Positions 43,095-53,137 of a stretch of 64,000 bases of DNA are shown here, one piece after another. The translations under genes and the position numbers were made by a program. Where the stretch lies: the NCBI GenBank assembly GCA_963796325.1, contig CAWCLF010000001.1, positions 1,922,001 to 1,986,000 on the forward strand, given 5' to 3'. This stretch comes from CAVYGN01 sp963796325. GTDB lineage: Bacteria > Spirochaetota > Brevinematia > Brevinematales > JAOACQ01. Positions within the stretch are counted from its first letter, which is position 1. Each line of letters opens with the position of its first letter. The notes under the pieces were generated by a model that worked only from the letters and a program-made list of their open reading frames with translations, did not search any database and had not been told where the DNA came from.

Positions 43095-44639
43095 ATGGAA
43101 AGAACCCGCACTTTTGTTTTTATTGCTTTATTGAGTTTTATCATCATAAAACCCTGCATAATCGCGGCCCGGACCGGCGGCGATTACTACCCCGGCGATA
43201 CCTGGCGGGTTTCAACACCGGAGGCGCAGAGGATGGATTCCGGATACCTGTCGGATATGCTGGATTTTATTAATTCGAATAATCTCGACATCCACAGTGT
43301 CATCATTATCCGGCACGGATATGTTGTCCTGGAAGCCTACAAGGAGCCTTTTTGCAAAGATATCGTTCATACCCTTCAATCGACCACTAAAAGCGTAATG
43401 TCTGCACTGACAGGCATCGCTTTAAGGGAAGGATATATTATTAGCATCGATCAAAAGGCTGTCGATTTCTTTCCGGGACAGGAAATTAAAAATCTTGATG
43501 AAAAAAAACACCGGATAACTATCAGGAATTTGCTGACGATGAGTTCGGGAATAACCTGGGATAAGGACTGGGGTAATTCGGATTATTTAAATTCCATCAA
43601 CTGGACTCAATATTATCTTGATCTCCCGATGAAAACAGGGCCGGGCAAATCCTTTAATTATGATTCCGGCGGGGTGAACCTCCTTACGACTATTGTCAAT
43701 AAAGCCTGCGGCATGAAGATTTCTGATTTTGCGGATAAATTCCTATTCAAACAGATTGGCATTACGAATTACAATTGGGAAACCGACCCGCAGGGAGTTG
43801 AAATAGGAGGATACGGTCTGTCCTTGACCCCGATCGATATGGCAAGGTTCGGTTATCTATATTTAAAAAACGGTAAATGGCACGGTAAACAGGTAATTCC
43901 CGCCGCCTGGGTCGAAGAGTCCGTTTCAAATCATATCGATACGTCGGGCGTTCCAGCTAAGGGTAATTTTATTAAGAAGGGGTACGGCTACCTGTGATGG
44001 ATGCTTCAATACGGAGGCTTTACCACATTAGGCCACAGTGGCCAGGTAATCCAGGTCATGCCCTCAAAGGATATGGTTGTGGTCTTTACAGCAGGTGTTT
44101 TCAATTATTGGGAAAATATGAAATATTTAACTGAAAACTATATAAACCGATCCGTTATTTCAGACATAAGCATCCCTGATAATCCCGGGAAACAGGCGAA
44201 AATGGAGGCCGCAGTCAAAAAATTCGCCAACCCGGAAGAAGTAACAAATTTTGATATTCCTGAAACAGCCCGGGCAATTTCAGGTAAGAAATTTATCCTT
44301 GACCGAAATCCATGGAATATCAAGGGTATTATCCTGAATTTTAACGGGAAAGACGAATGTTTTTATGAAGAAGACAGGTTTATCGATTACCGGTTAAAGA
44401 TGAAAGCCGGATTGGACGGGAAATACCGGCAAAACAGTTTCAGCACGAATATAAACCGCCGCTATCTGGCAAGAGGCAGATGGACCGGAACAAATACTTT
44501 CGTTCTGGAATATTACATGCCCTGGACTTACGGATGTAAAATCCGATATTCAATGCGGTTTATAGGAGACACTCTAGAAATGATAAACGAATCGGCATCC
44601 GGAAAATGGAAGATAGAGCTTACAGGAAAAATGGAATAG
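43095..44639 (+). pseudogene. Secreted serine hydrolase (beta-lactamase/class C fold) with in-frame TGA
   Basis: One frame of 514 codons is broken only by TGA at 43995-43997. It begins with a signal peptide (MERTRTFVFIALLSFIIIKP). The SxxK motif is in LQSTTKSVMSALTG, the tyrosine motif in FNYDSGGVNLLTT and the third motif in TLGHSGQ. The stop falls in YGYL-stop-WML, where relatives have two tryptophans, so TGG changed to TGA. The third motif and about 200 residues lie after it. Other genes here use TGA as a normal stop, so recoding is unlikely. The parts are otherwise undamaged, suggesting a recent lesion or a sequencing error. Confidence 0.85.
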
Positions 44640-44706
44640 GCGTCAGCATGCCGTACTCAAAAGAAAGCGAACAAATTTACTTTTTTCGTTACAGCCGTTA
44701 AAATAA

Positions 44707-44775
44707 TGGGCACTTGTAAAAAACCGCCTTTCACCGGACAAGCCGGTACAAGCCAAGGCGGTGAGGTAGTGCCCA
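44707..44775 (-). terminator. Nested hairpin element, terminator-like on the minus strand
   Basis: Three concentric inverted repeats are present: TGGGCACT/AGTGCCCA (44707-44714, 44768-44775), ACCGCCTT/AAGGCGGT (44723-44730, 44755-44762) and ACCGG/CCGGT (44733-44737, 44743-44747). On the minus strand the middle stem is followed directly by TTTTTT, as in an intrinsic terminator, but no minus-strand gene lies upstream of it. On the plus strand, in which the adjacent genes run, there is no T run. It may be a small mobile or extragenic element rather than a true terminator. Confidence 0.6.
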
Positions 44776-44883
44776 TAGGGTGATTATTAGAAAATCAGAA
44801 TGTTAATTGTAAAACAAGTTTTGTTATAGAAATACCCTAATGAAATCCGTCCGGTATACGGATAGTAAAATAAGGATCGGTTT

Positions 44884-45537
44884 ATGATAGACCTTCATTC
44901 TCACACTCTCTGGAGCGACGGCGAGCTCATTCCCTCGGAGCATGTCAGAAGGGCCTTGCAGGCGGGATATGAAGCTATAGCCCTGACCGATCATGCCGAT
45001 TCGTCGAATATAGAGGAAATCTGCAGGGAAAGCGTCCAGTTTGCTTCAACAATAAACAGGATTCAAAGCGAGATCACGGTTTTATCGGGTCTCGAACTTA
45101 CCCATCTTCTTCCGGGGGAAATATCCGAATTGACACAGTATGCAAGGGGCAAGGGAATATCCATTATAGTCGTCCATGGCGAAACGATCGCGGAACCTGT
45201 AAGACCGGGGACGAACATGGCGGCGATAAAAGCCGGCGTCGATATTCTAGCGCATCCGGGGCTCATAACGGAAGAAGAAGCTGTATTAGCCTCAAAGAAC
45301 GGCGTTTTCCTCGAAATTACGGCAAGAAAGGGGCATTCCCTGACCAACGGCCATGTTGCCCGCATGGCAATCCATAATAATTCATCCCTTGTGATCGATA
45401 CGGATGCTCATTCTCATAATGATTTTATAAGTTTTCAGACCGCCGAAAGGATCCTGCTCGGAGCCGGGCTTGATGCCGAATTACTTCCCGGAATTTTCCT
45501 GAACTCAAGAGAAATTGTAAAAAAGAAATTCAAATAG
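44884..45537 (+). CDS. PHP-domain metal-dependent phosphoesterase
   Basis: 217 residues. Metal-binding motifs of the PHP family are all present: MIDLHSHTLWSDGEL, IALTDHADSS, VLSGLELTHL, IIVVHGETI, DILAHPGLI, FLEITARKGH and LVIDTDAHSHNDF. It is of the single-domain histidinol-phosphatase-like type and lacks a polymerase. GGATC-type ribosome site precedes the ATG. The next gene starts at the base after its stop, so the pair is co-translated. The substrate is unknown. Confidence 0.9.
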   Translation: MIDLHSHTLWSDGELIPSEHVRRALQAGYEAIALTDHADSSNIEEICRESVQFASTINRIQSEITVLSGLELTHLLPGEISELTQYARGKGISIIVVHGETIAEPVRPGTNMAAIKAGVDILAHPGLITEEEAVLASKNGVFLEITARKGHSLTNGHVARMAIHNNSSLVIDTDAHSHNDFISFQTAERILLGAGLDAELLPGIFLNSREIVKKKFK

Positions 45538-47040
45538 ATGTCCGCTGAGGTCGATATGCCTTATTCCGATTCAATTTCGATAGATCTTTTCCCCGCTAAC
45601 ATCCCCGGCGATCTCTTATTCATTTCGGAAAAACTGAAATCGAAGGGTTTCGAGGTTTTCCTTGTAGGAGGATCGGTCCGGGACCTGGTTCTTGACGGCG
45701 AATCGGACACAGGGCGGCTGGAATACGATTTTACAACCAATGCAACACCCCAGGAAGTAATGTCCATATTCAGGAAAAGCGGGACTTTTAAAGTTTTTAC
45801 AGTACCCACGGGTCTTCTGCATGGCACTGTTACCGTATTCGTATCGAGGGACGGGAACGTCAGGAGTTACGAAGTCACTACTTACCGCATAGACAGCGAT
45901 TACAAGGACGGGCGTCACCCTTCCTCGATAAAGTTCTCCACTTCCCTCTTAGAAGACCTTGCAAGGAGGGATTTTACAATTAATTCCCTTGCATACGATA
46001 TACAGGAAAAAAAGATCATCGATCCTTTCCAGGGACTGAGCGATCTAAAAAAAGGCGTCATCCGCACCGTCGGCGACCCCATGTCCAGGTTCACAGAGGA
46101 CGGGCTTAGGCCCGTAAGGGCCTGCAGGTTTGCGGCCCAGCTTGATTTCATGATCGAAGCTGAAACTCTTGAATCGATACCCGGCGCCCTTGATACGGTA
46201 AGGATGGTCTCGCTTGAAAGGATCCATGATGAGCTGATCAAGCTGATGAAGGCAAAGAAGCCTTCCATAGGAATAGAATATATGAGAAAAACCGGGCTTT
46301 TGGAAATATTCATCCCTGAACTGCTTGAAGGATACATGCATAATCAGAACGAATTTCACAAATTCGACGTGTATTACCACAATCTTTATACCTGCGATGC
46401 GGTAAATCCGGGTAAACCGCTCGTGAGATTAGCAGCCCTTTTGCATGATATCGGCAAGCCCAGGGCCCAGAATTATGCCACTGCCAACGGAAACGGAAAT
46501 GTATTTTACAACCATGAGGTTATAGGCGAAAAAATGGCGGAAAAAATTCTCAAACGCCTAAAATTCAGCAATATCGACCTGAAAAAAATAAAAAAGCTGG
46601 TAAAACTCCATATGTTTTACTATACGGAGGAATGGAGCGACGGAGCTGTAAGACGGTTTTTAAGAAAACTCAGGGACGATTCTATAAACCTTGGCGAACT
46701 TTTCGATCTGAGAAAAGCCGACAGGATCGGCAGCGGACTGAGGTCCGGGGATGCTGAAATCCTCGATAAATTCAAGAAAAGGATAGAAGATATTACCAGG
46801 GAGGACAATGCCCTGAAAGTTACCGACCTGGATATTAACGGCTACGATATAATGCAGAGATTCGGCATAGGCCCTTCGAAGATCATCGGAGATATGCTGG
46901 AACATATGCTGCAGAGGGTCCTTGACAACCCCGACCTGAACCAAAAGGAAAAACTCTTCTCAATAGGAGAAGAATTCCTCAAAGCAAATAAAAATCAGTC
47001 TTCTGAAAGTAAAGCGGACGAAATGCCTATCCTTATTTAA
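45538..47040 (+). CDS. tRNA nucleotidyltransferase / poly(A) polymerase family with HD domain
   Basis: 500 residues. The polymerase head carries VFLVGGSVRDLVLDGESD and EYDFTTNATPQEV, where the usual D-x-D metal pair reads E-x-D. The neck follows with RRDFTINSLAYDI, DPMSRFTEDGLRPVRACRF. A C-terminal HD domain is seen in RLAALLHDIGKPRAQ and NHEVIGEKMAE. Overall length and the HD domain fit a bacterial CCA-adding enzyme; a poly(A) polymerase is possible. A second ATG at 45556 has a closer GAGG and could be the true start. It is coupled to the PHP gene. Confidence 0.88.
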   Translation: MSAEVDMPYSDSISIDLFPANIPGDLLFISEKLKSKGFEVFLVGGSVRDLVLDGESDTGRLEYDFTTNATPQEVMSIFRKSGTFKVFTVPTGLLHGTVTVFVSRDGNVRSYEVTTYRIDSDYKDGRHPSSIKFSTSLLEDLARRDFTINSLAYDIQEKKIIDPFQGLSDLKKGVIRTVGDPMSRFTEDGLRPVRACRFAAQLDFMIEAETLESIPGALDTVRMVSLERIHDELIKLMKAKKPSIGIEYMRKTGLLEIFIPELLEGYMHNQNEFHKFDVYYHNLYTCDAVNPGKPLVRLAALLHDIGKPRAQNYATANGNGNVFYNHEVIGEKMAEKILKRLKFSNIDLKKIKKLVKLHMFYYTEEWSDGAVRRFLRKLRDDSINLGELFDLRKADRIGSGLRSGDAEILDKFKKRIEDITREDNALKVTDLDINGYDIMQRFGIGPSKIIGDMLEHMLQRVLDNPDLNQKEKLFSIGEEFLKANKNQSSESKADEMPILI

Positions 47041-47101
47041 TAAAAATGTACTTTTTATCAAATTGAACTTGGTGTTTTAGAGCAATTTCGCTAATAAGAT
47101 A

Positions 47102-47123
47102 GGGCATGCCTGCCGGCATGCCC
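47102..47123. terminator. Hairpin between convergent genes
   Basis: GGGCATGCC and GGCATGCCC form a nine-base-pair stem with a four-base loop, between the stop of the tRNA nucleotidyltransferase and the stop of the LamG lipoprotein. Neither strand has a long T run after it, so termination strength is uncertain, but the position between two convergent genes suits a shared terminator. Confidence 0.55.
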
Positions 47124-47150
47124 AATTAATTAAAAAACTTCTAATAAGTA

Positions 47151-48308
47151 CTATTCGTTTGCCGTGTCCATGTAAATCGACTGGATTTCAGTACTGCTGA
47201 GACTGCGGTTATAGACGCGTACATCGTCTATAGATACCCCTGTAGAAGTATTTTGTCCCCAGCTCCATATTAAACCGATAGTCAAATCCTGGCACCCCGG
47301 ATTCTGCGGTTGAGGATTTACGGAGGATAGATTTCCATTATAGAAACCGGAAGATGAAACTGCCGACCCATTTACGCTCAAGGACATTACTCCTGAAGTT
47401 GCATTATAAGCGGCGACAACAAAAGACCATTTCCCCGGAGTTATGGAATTTGTCAATCTGATTGCCGAATTGGGGTTCCCGGCATTTCCGGTCCAAACGC
47501 TGAACATCAAATGGCCGTTATTAGCCCCCTGTACGGACCAGCCGCCCTGGAGATTGTTGTCACAATGCCCTACCATCCCGCCGCCGCCGGAGGAATTAGC
47601 TGCAGGATTTACCCAGAAACAAACTGTAACGGCACTTGTTATTGATTTTATTGAAGAACCGTCTCCGCAGTCGATACTTTCGTTAATAAAATTAAAAGCG
47701 CTGTTTGCATTACCGAACCTGTCGCCGGTCAGAACCGCGCTATTAACTGTTCCGTTGTTGCCGTTTCCGCTGGAATCAACTGCATTTCCGTCAAGCAAAT
47801 ATTCTGCTACAAGTCCTGTCCTCGGGATATTGTTAGGCTGGCTGATATAAACCTGTCCGCCCAGAAGTACACTGATAGTATAATTGTATCCGCTCAGTAT
47901 ATTGATCACTGTGCTGGCAATATTGGTGTGGCCAGCGTTATCCCAATCCGTTACAGTCAGAGTATAAGCTCCCAGATTCAGGGTCTGGAAGGTATAGGTT
48001 AATGACTGCCCCGGAGCCCAGTTCGTGGAATATTGATTATTGCCGCCGGCTAATGTTATTGTGGCGCCGATAATCTCGTTGCTTGTTACAGTAATCACCG
48101 ATTTGGATATACCGGATGCACCGCTCTGTGCTGAAGTTTCAAGGCTGACTGTCAGAGATCCTGTTGAGAGACTCCCCGATGAGGAACTGGAACTGTCTGA
48201 ACTGTTTGAAGAAGAACCTGGACTGCCGGAATTCGAACCGCCGGTCAGGGAACACGAGTAAACCATGAACATACCTGCAAGAAACAACCCGCAAAACAAC
48301 TTTTTCAT
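47151..48308 (-). CDS. LamG/concanavalin-domain lipoprotein with serine-rich linker
   Basis: 385 residues from ATG at 48308, which has a perfect AGGAGG site; upstream in-frame codons to 48356 are rejected. The lipoprotein signal ends VYSC (Cys 19), followed by a Ser/Gly linker (about 22-45). A beta-rich domain (ATITLAGGNNQYSTNWAPGQ) precedes a LamG-type domain, GLVAEYLLDGNAVDSSGNGN to SIDDVRVYNRSLSSTEIQSI. Such domains bind carbohydrate or protein at the cell surface. It shares the poly-Ser style of the SUMF1 lipoproteins. Confidence 0.88.
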   Translation of the reverse strand: MKKLFCGLFLAGMFMVYSCSLTGGSNSGSPGSSSNSSDSSSSSSGSLSTGSLTVSLETSAQSGASGISKSVITVTSNEIIGATITLAGGNNQYSTNWAPGQSLTYTFQTLNLGAYTLTVTDWDNAGHTNIASTVINILSGYNYTISVLLGGQVYISQPNNIPRTGLVAEYLLDGNAVDSSGNGNNGTVNSAVLTGDRFGNANSAFNFINESIDCGDGSSIKSITSAVTVCFWVNPAANSSGGGGMVGHCDNNLQGGWSVQGANNGHLMFSVWTGNAGNPNSAIRLTNSITPGKWSFVVAAYNATSGVMSLSVNGSAVSSSGFYNGNLSSVNPQPQNPGCQDLTIGLIWSWGQNTSTGVSIDDVRVYNRSLSSTEIQSIYMDTANE

Positions 48309-48545
48309 TGTATTCCTCCTAAAAATTTTTAAATAAATATTTCTCATGACATACATTGTCCCGAAGGAAATTATGGAAATACTATAAATTGAAATTTACC
48401 GGAAGAAATTATAATTTTTGATGCTTTTGAAGCCCCCATTTCATGTAAAAAATTACTGATAAAAATTATACTATGAATTCATTTCGAAAACAACATTTCA
48501 TTGAAAAATACTGCCAAAAAAATAGCAATTACTTTTCCGGGCAGA

Positions 48546-49451
48546 TTACTTCGACCTCACCTTCACTTCGACAGACATTCCGGGTAAAATCCGCATTTTT
48601 TCGGGGATATTGTCAAAAGCGATCCTGACCGGGACCCTCTGGGTGGTTTTTGTAAACTCGCCTATTGAAAATGGAGGGGCAACAATACCGTAGCCGATCA
48701 TCTCTACATGCCCTTTAAACCTGTAATTCGGATATGCATCGACTGTAATTTCAACGGGGGCGCCGGGACTTATATGCCTGATCTTGGTTTCTTCGAAGTT
48801 GGCGACTATCCAGACATTTTTAAGATCGTTGATTGAAATAATAGTCTGTCCGGCAGCTGCCACATCCCCCTGCATTAGCACCTGCTTTGCAATATAACCT
48901 GAAATCGGCGCCGTTATCCTGGTATTTTCGAGTTGTGTTTCAATGACTTTAAGCTGTGCCTCTGCTGTTTCAACCTGGGCCCCTGCAATGGCATACTGGG
49001 CGTTTGCCGTATCCAGAGCCTTTGAGGCATGAATATACTGTTCCTTGGTGCTGACACCCGAATCAAACAGGGACTTCGTACGGACAAGGTCGTCTTTTGT
49101 CTTATCCTGATTGACCTTGGCCAGGATCAGGTTCTGCCTGGCGTAATTGAGCGAAGCCAGCGCCTGGACTTCCTGGGCATGCAGGTCGGCATCATCAAGC
49201 TGGATCAATAATTGCCCTTTTTCAACCCTGTCACCTTCGGATACGGGGATGCTGCTTATCCGCCCCAACATCTTGGAGCTTAAATTTACATGATCGCCGT
49301 CAACCGCGGCATCATCCGTTGCTACATATCTGATCGAGTCGACAAGCCAGTAAACTCCGAACCCCAATCCTGCCGCAATGAAAACAACCAGTATAATGGT
49401 TCCGATAAGAACCGGTCTTTTTCTTTCCTTTTTTTCCACTTTTTTTTCCAT
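48546..49451 (-). CDS. HlyD/EmrA-family efflux adaptor
   Basis: 301 residues. A basic N-terminus, single membrane helix (about 13-36), then YVATDDAAVDGDHVNLSSKM and the lipoyl half GRISSIPVSEGDRVEKGQLL. An alpha hairpin of about 90 residues comes next, followed by APISGYIAKQVLMQGDVAAA and a C-terminal beta barrel. This is the EmrA layout. It follows the ABC exporter genes by 27 bases. EmrA-type adaptors normally serve MFS pumps, so pairing with an ABC exporter is notable but not unique. Confidence 0.9.
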   Translation of the reverse strand: MEKKVEKKERKRPVLIGTIILVVFIAAGLGFGVYWLVDSIRYVATDDAAVDGDHVNLSSKMLGRISSIPVSEGDRVEKGQLLIQLDDADLHAQEVQALASLNYARQNLILAKVNQDKTKDDLVRTKSLFDSGVSTKEQYIHASKALDTANAQYAIAGAQVETAEAQLKVIETQLENTRITAPISGYIAKQVLMQGDVAAAGQTIISINDLKNVWIVANFEETKIRHISPGAPVEITVDAYPNYRFKGHVEMIGYGIVAPPFSIGEFTKTTQRVPVRIAFDNIPEKMRILPGMSVEVKVRSK

Positions 49452-49478
49452 ATTTAATTCTTCCTTGATATTATTTTC

Positions 49479-51404
49479 CTATATTGTCTGTTCATCAGTA
49501 TAAGCTCCGGTAAACTGGCTGTTGTATAGATCAGCATAAAAACCGCCGCCGGCCAGGAGCTCCCTGTGATTTCCGATTTCGATAATTCTGCCGTTATTCA
49601 TAACCAGTATCTTTTCAGCGTCCCGGATAGTTGAAAGCCTGTGAGCTATTACAAAACTGGTCCTTCCTTTCATAAGCTCTTTCATGGCTTTCTGTATATA
49701 TACTTCAGTCCTTGTATCCACGCTTGAAGTTGCTTCGTCGAGTATAAGAATGGCAGGATCCGACAGGATTGCCCGCGCGATCGTCAAAAGCTGCTTTTCA
49801 CCCTGGGAAATATTTGACGCTTCTTCATTTAAAACCGTATTATAACCCTCGGGAAGAGCTCTAATAAAGTGATCCGCATGGGCAGCTTTCGCAGCCTGGA
49901 CGATTTCTTCAAAACTCGCTCCTTCCCTTCCGTAGGCGATATTTTCCCGGATAGTGCCGTTAAAAAGCCATGTATCCTGAAGCACCATACCGAACATTGT
50001 CCTCAGATCACCCCTTTTCATGTCCCTGATATCGATCCCGTCCACGCTGATCTTACCGCCGTTTATCTCGTAAAACCGCATCAGCAGGTTGACCAGAGTG
50101 GTCTTCCCCGCCCCGGTCGGTCCTACAATAGCGATCGTCTGGCCCTGTTTTACATCTATATTCATATCTTCCATCAGGACAGTATCTTCCTTGTAACCGA
50201 ATCTGACATTCTGAAAATTGACATAGCCCTGAGGAGCTTCAATTATTACCGCATCCTTTTTATCGGGTATTTCCTCTTTTTCATCCAGAATTTCAAAAAC
50301 CCTCTCTGCCGATGCTATGGTGGACTGGAGGATATTGGCTATATTGGCCGTCTGGGCTATAGGCTGAGTGAACTGCCTGGAATACTGGATGAAAGCCTGT
50401 ATATCTCCAAGCTTTATCGCTTTTTTTGCCGCCATAATGCCGCCGACAACGCAAATCAGAACATAGCCGATATTATTAATAAAGTTCATCACCGGGAAAA
50501 TTATTCCCGATACAAACTGGGCTTTCCATGCAGCATTATAGAGTCTTTCATTGATTTCATTGAATTCGCCGATCGATTCGCTTTCATGCCCGAAAGCTTT
50601 GACAATTTTATGTCCTGTATACATTTCCTCGACATGACCGTTTAGATTTCCAAGCTCCTTCTGCTGATTGCCGAAATATTTCTGCGAAAGCCCTGCTATA
50701 TTGGCCGTTCCCAGGAAGGAAAGCGGCAGGGTGATAAAGGTAATCAGCGTTAGAATGGGACTTATTGTAAGCATCATGACGAGCACGCCGACGATCGTAC
50801 ATATGGATGTTATCAGCTGGGTTAAACTCTGCTGCAGTGTAGTGCTGATATTATCGATGTCATTGGTCACACGGCTCATTATTTCTCCATGTGTGCGGGA
50901 ATCGTAAAATTTTAGAGGAAGCCTGGATAACTTTTCGTTGATGTCCCGCCTCATGAAAAAAACGGTTTTCTGAGAAACGCCGGCCATCTGGTACTGCTGA
51001 ATATAACCGAATAAGGCGCTGATAAGGTACAGTACGATCAGTATGATGATGATGCGCCCGATATAATAAAAATCGATCGAAGGCATGGGCTTTTTCAGGA
51101 AGAGGGCGGTATACTTGCCTAATAATCCGTCGAAGAGCTTCGTTGTTGCCAATCCCAGGATCTTGGGCCCGACGATATTGAAAACAGTGCTGAGAACGGC
51201 AAAAATCACAACGGCCGTTAACTGAACCGTATGAGGCTTTAAATAAACGACAAGTCTTTTCATTGTCCCCATAAAATCTTTGGGTTTTTCGGCAGGACCT
51301 CTCATCATCATACCGCCGCCGAACCCGCCGGGCCTCCGTCCTCCGGGGCCGAACTGCCCGCGCGGCTGTTCCCGGGGCCTATCTGTTCTTTTTGTATCGC
51401 TCAT
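49479..51404 (-). CDS. ABC exporter half-transporter, canonical ATPase site
   Basis: 641 residues from ATG at 51404, overlapping the stop of the partner gene (ATGA) with AGAGGAA upstream. A Gly/Arg/Pro-rich N-terminal extension of about 60 residues (PGGRRPGGFGGGMMMRG) precedes a six-helix membrane domain and an ATPase: Walker A GPTGAGKTTLVNLL, signature ISQGEKQLLTIARA, Walker B ILILDEATSSVD with the catalytic Glu intact. With the upstream gene it forms a heterodimeric multidrug-type exporter (TM287/288, BmrCD class). Confidence 0.94.
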   Translation of the reverse strand: MSDTKRTDRPREQPRGQFGPGGRRPGGFGGGMMMRGPAEKPKDFMGTMKRLVVYLKPHTVQLTAVVIFAVLSTVFNIVGPKILGLATTKLFDGLLGKYTALFLKKPMPSIDFYYIGRIIIILIVLYLISALFGYIQQYQMAGVSQKTVFFMRRDINEKLSRLPLKFYDSRTHGEIMSRVTNDIDNISTTLQQSLTQLITSICTIVGVLVMMLTISPILTLITFITLPLSFLGTANIAGLSQKYFGNQQKELGNLNGHVEEMYTGHKIVKAFGHESESIGEFNEINERLYNAAWKAQFVSGIIFPVMNFINNIGYVLICVVGGIMAAKKAIKLGDIQAFIQYSRQFTQPIAQTANIANILQSTIASAERVFEILDEKEEIPDKKDAVIIEAPQGYVNFQNVRFGYKEDTVLMEDMNIDVKQGQTIAIVGPTGAGKTTLVNLLMRFYEINGGKISVDGIDIRDMKRGDLRTMFGMVLQDTWLFNGTIRENIAYGREGASFEEIVQAAKAAHADHFIRALPEGYNTVLNEEASNISQGEKQLLTIARAILSDPAILILDEATSSVDTRTEVYIQKAMKELMKGRTSFVIAHRLSTIRDAEKILVMNNGRIIEIGNHRELLAGGGFYADLYNSQFTGAYTDEQTI

Positions 51405-53137
51405 TCTATTTCCTCTTCTGAAAGCTGCGAAGCCACGATCTCCTGGTACACCCCGCACGTTTTGTAAAGCTCTTTATGAGTTCCCAATCCTGCTATCCTG
51501 CCTTCATCCAGAACGATTATCCTGTCGGCGTCCATGATTGTAGCGACTCTCTGTCCTACAATAATAACCGTCGAATCCGACGTTTCCTTTTTCAACGCCG
51601 CTCTGAGCCTTGCGTCCGTTTTGAAATCCAGTGCAGAGAAACTGTCGTCAAAAATATATATCTCCGGTTTCCTGACCAATGCCCTGGCGATCGATATCCT
51701 CTGTTTCTGGCCGCCGGAAACGTTTGTCCCGCCCTGGGCTATAACAGAATCATAACCTTCTTTCATTTCTTTGATAAACTCATATGCCTGTGCAATCCCG
51801 GCGGCTTTATCGATATCTTCATCCGATATGTTTTCACCGCCGTAACGGATATTGTCTTTAATCGTGCCGCTGAACAGGATCGCTTTTTGAGGGACAAGAC
51901 CGATTTTTGCCCTTAAATCTTCCTGTTTCATATCTCTTATATCAATATCGTCAATCAATATTTTGCCGTTATCTACGTCATAAAAGCGCGGGATGAGATT
52001 GATCAATGTCGATTTACCCGAACCGGTGCTCCCGATAATCGCTGTCACTTCGCCGGGTTTTGCTGAAAAAGAAATATCCCGGACGGCAGGCTCTTCAGCC
52101 CCATGATAGCTAAAACTGACATTCCTGAATTCGATATATCCCCTGCTGCTGTCGGATATCCTGTTAAGAAAAACTTCTTCGGAATCCCTGATTTCAGGTT
52201 CGGTAGCCAGGACTTCGTTAATTCTTTCAGCCGAAGCCTGGGCGCGGGGGAGCATAATAAACATCAGCGAAGCCATCAAAAGCGAGAAAAGTATCTGCAT
52301 CGCATACTGCAGGAATGCCATCATATTCCCGATATTCGATGTCCCGCGGTCGATCCTTATGCTGCCGAACCAGATAACGGCAATTGTCGTTAAGTTCATG
52401 ACCAGCATCATAACCGGCATTAAGACCGCCATCATCCTGTTAACCTGGATCGAGGTTTCCATGAGGTCCTGATTTGCTTCATGAAACCGCCTTTTTTCGT
52501 CATCGATGCGGTTGAAAGCGCGGACGACACGGATCCCTGTCAGGCCCTCGCGCAGAACAAGGTTGATCTTATCAATTTTCTTCTGGATGGCCTGGAAAAG
52601 TGGAAATCCTCTCATCGCGACCGTTATTATTACAGCGGCAAGTATGGGTATCACGATAATAATCACCCATGACAGGCCCCTGTCTTTGGATACTGCCATG
52701 ATGATTCCGCCTATGCATGTGATCGGCGCGCTGATCATCATCTGCATCATGATCATTGTCACATTCTGTATCTGGGTCACATCGTTCGTATTCCTGGTAA
52801 TAAGCGAGGGGGTTCCCAGTTTGTCGAATTCATGCAGGGAAAAGCTTGTGACATGAGTAAATAATTCACGGCGCAGAATCTCGCCGAAACCCATCGAGGC
52901 ATGCGCCGACAGGTAGCTTGCAAGAACCGCGCAGGCAGTACCGGCCAGAGCGACAGCCAGCATTAAACTGCCGGTTTGAATAATATATCCGGTATCAGCG
53001 TTGGTTATACCGTTATTTACAATATCGGACATTAAATTCGGCAGATAGAGATCTGATATCGAGCGGAAAAATACAAGAACTACAACTGCCGTCACAGGAA
53101 TAATATATGGTTTTAAAAACCTTGATAACCGTATCAC
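51401..53137 (-). CDS. ABC exporter half-transporter, degenerate ATPase site
   Basis: 578 residues. Six-helix membrane domain (about 10-310) and an ATPase with Walker A GSTGSGKSTLINLI, signature VSGGQKQRISIARA and Walker B IYIFDDSFSALD. The catalytic Glu after Walker B is Asp, the usual mark of the degenerate-site half in heterodimeric exporters. The ATG overlaps the MarR stop, and the partner half follows by overlap, so expression is stoichiometric. Substrate unknown. Confidence 0.95.
   Translation of the reverse strand: MIRLSRFLKPYIIPVTAVVVLVFFRSISDLYLPNLMSDIVNNGITNADTGYIIQTGSLMLAVALAGTACAVLASYLSAHASMGFGEILRRELFTHVTSFSLHEFDKLGTPSLITRNTNDVTQIQNVTMIMMQMMISAPITCIGGIIMAVSKDRGLSWVIIIVIPILAAVIITVAMRGFPLFQAIQKKIDKINLVLREGLTGIRVVRAFNRIDDEKRRFHEANQDLMETSIQVNRMMAVLMPVMMLVMNLTTIAVIWFGSIRIDRGTSNIGNMMAFLQYAMQILFSLLMASLMFIMLPRAQASAERINEVLATEPEIRDSEEVFLNRISDSSRGYIEFRNVSFSYHGAEEPAVRDISFSAKPGEVTAIIGSTGSGKSTLINLIPRFYDVDNGKILIDDIDIRDMKQEDLRAKIGLVPQKAILFSGTIKDNIRYGGENISDEDIDKAAGIAQAYEFIKEMKEGYDSVIAQGGTNVSGGQKQRISIARALVRKPEIYIFDDSFSALDFKTDARLRAALKKETSDSTVIIVGQRVATIMDADRIIVLDEGRIAGLGTHKELYKTCGVYQEIVASQLSEEEIE

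Noticed and set aside
43995..43997. TGA as selenocysteine or tryptophan recoding
   Set aside because: No SECIS-like hairpin was evident after the codon, the conserved residue is Trp, and other genes in the window end with TGA.
49869..50645. Long plus-strand frame opposite the ABC exporter
   Set aside because: Antisense shadow of a clearly real ABC transporter; no domain recognised.
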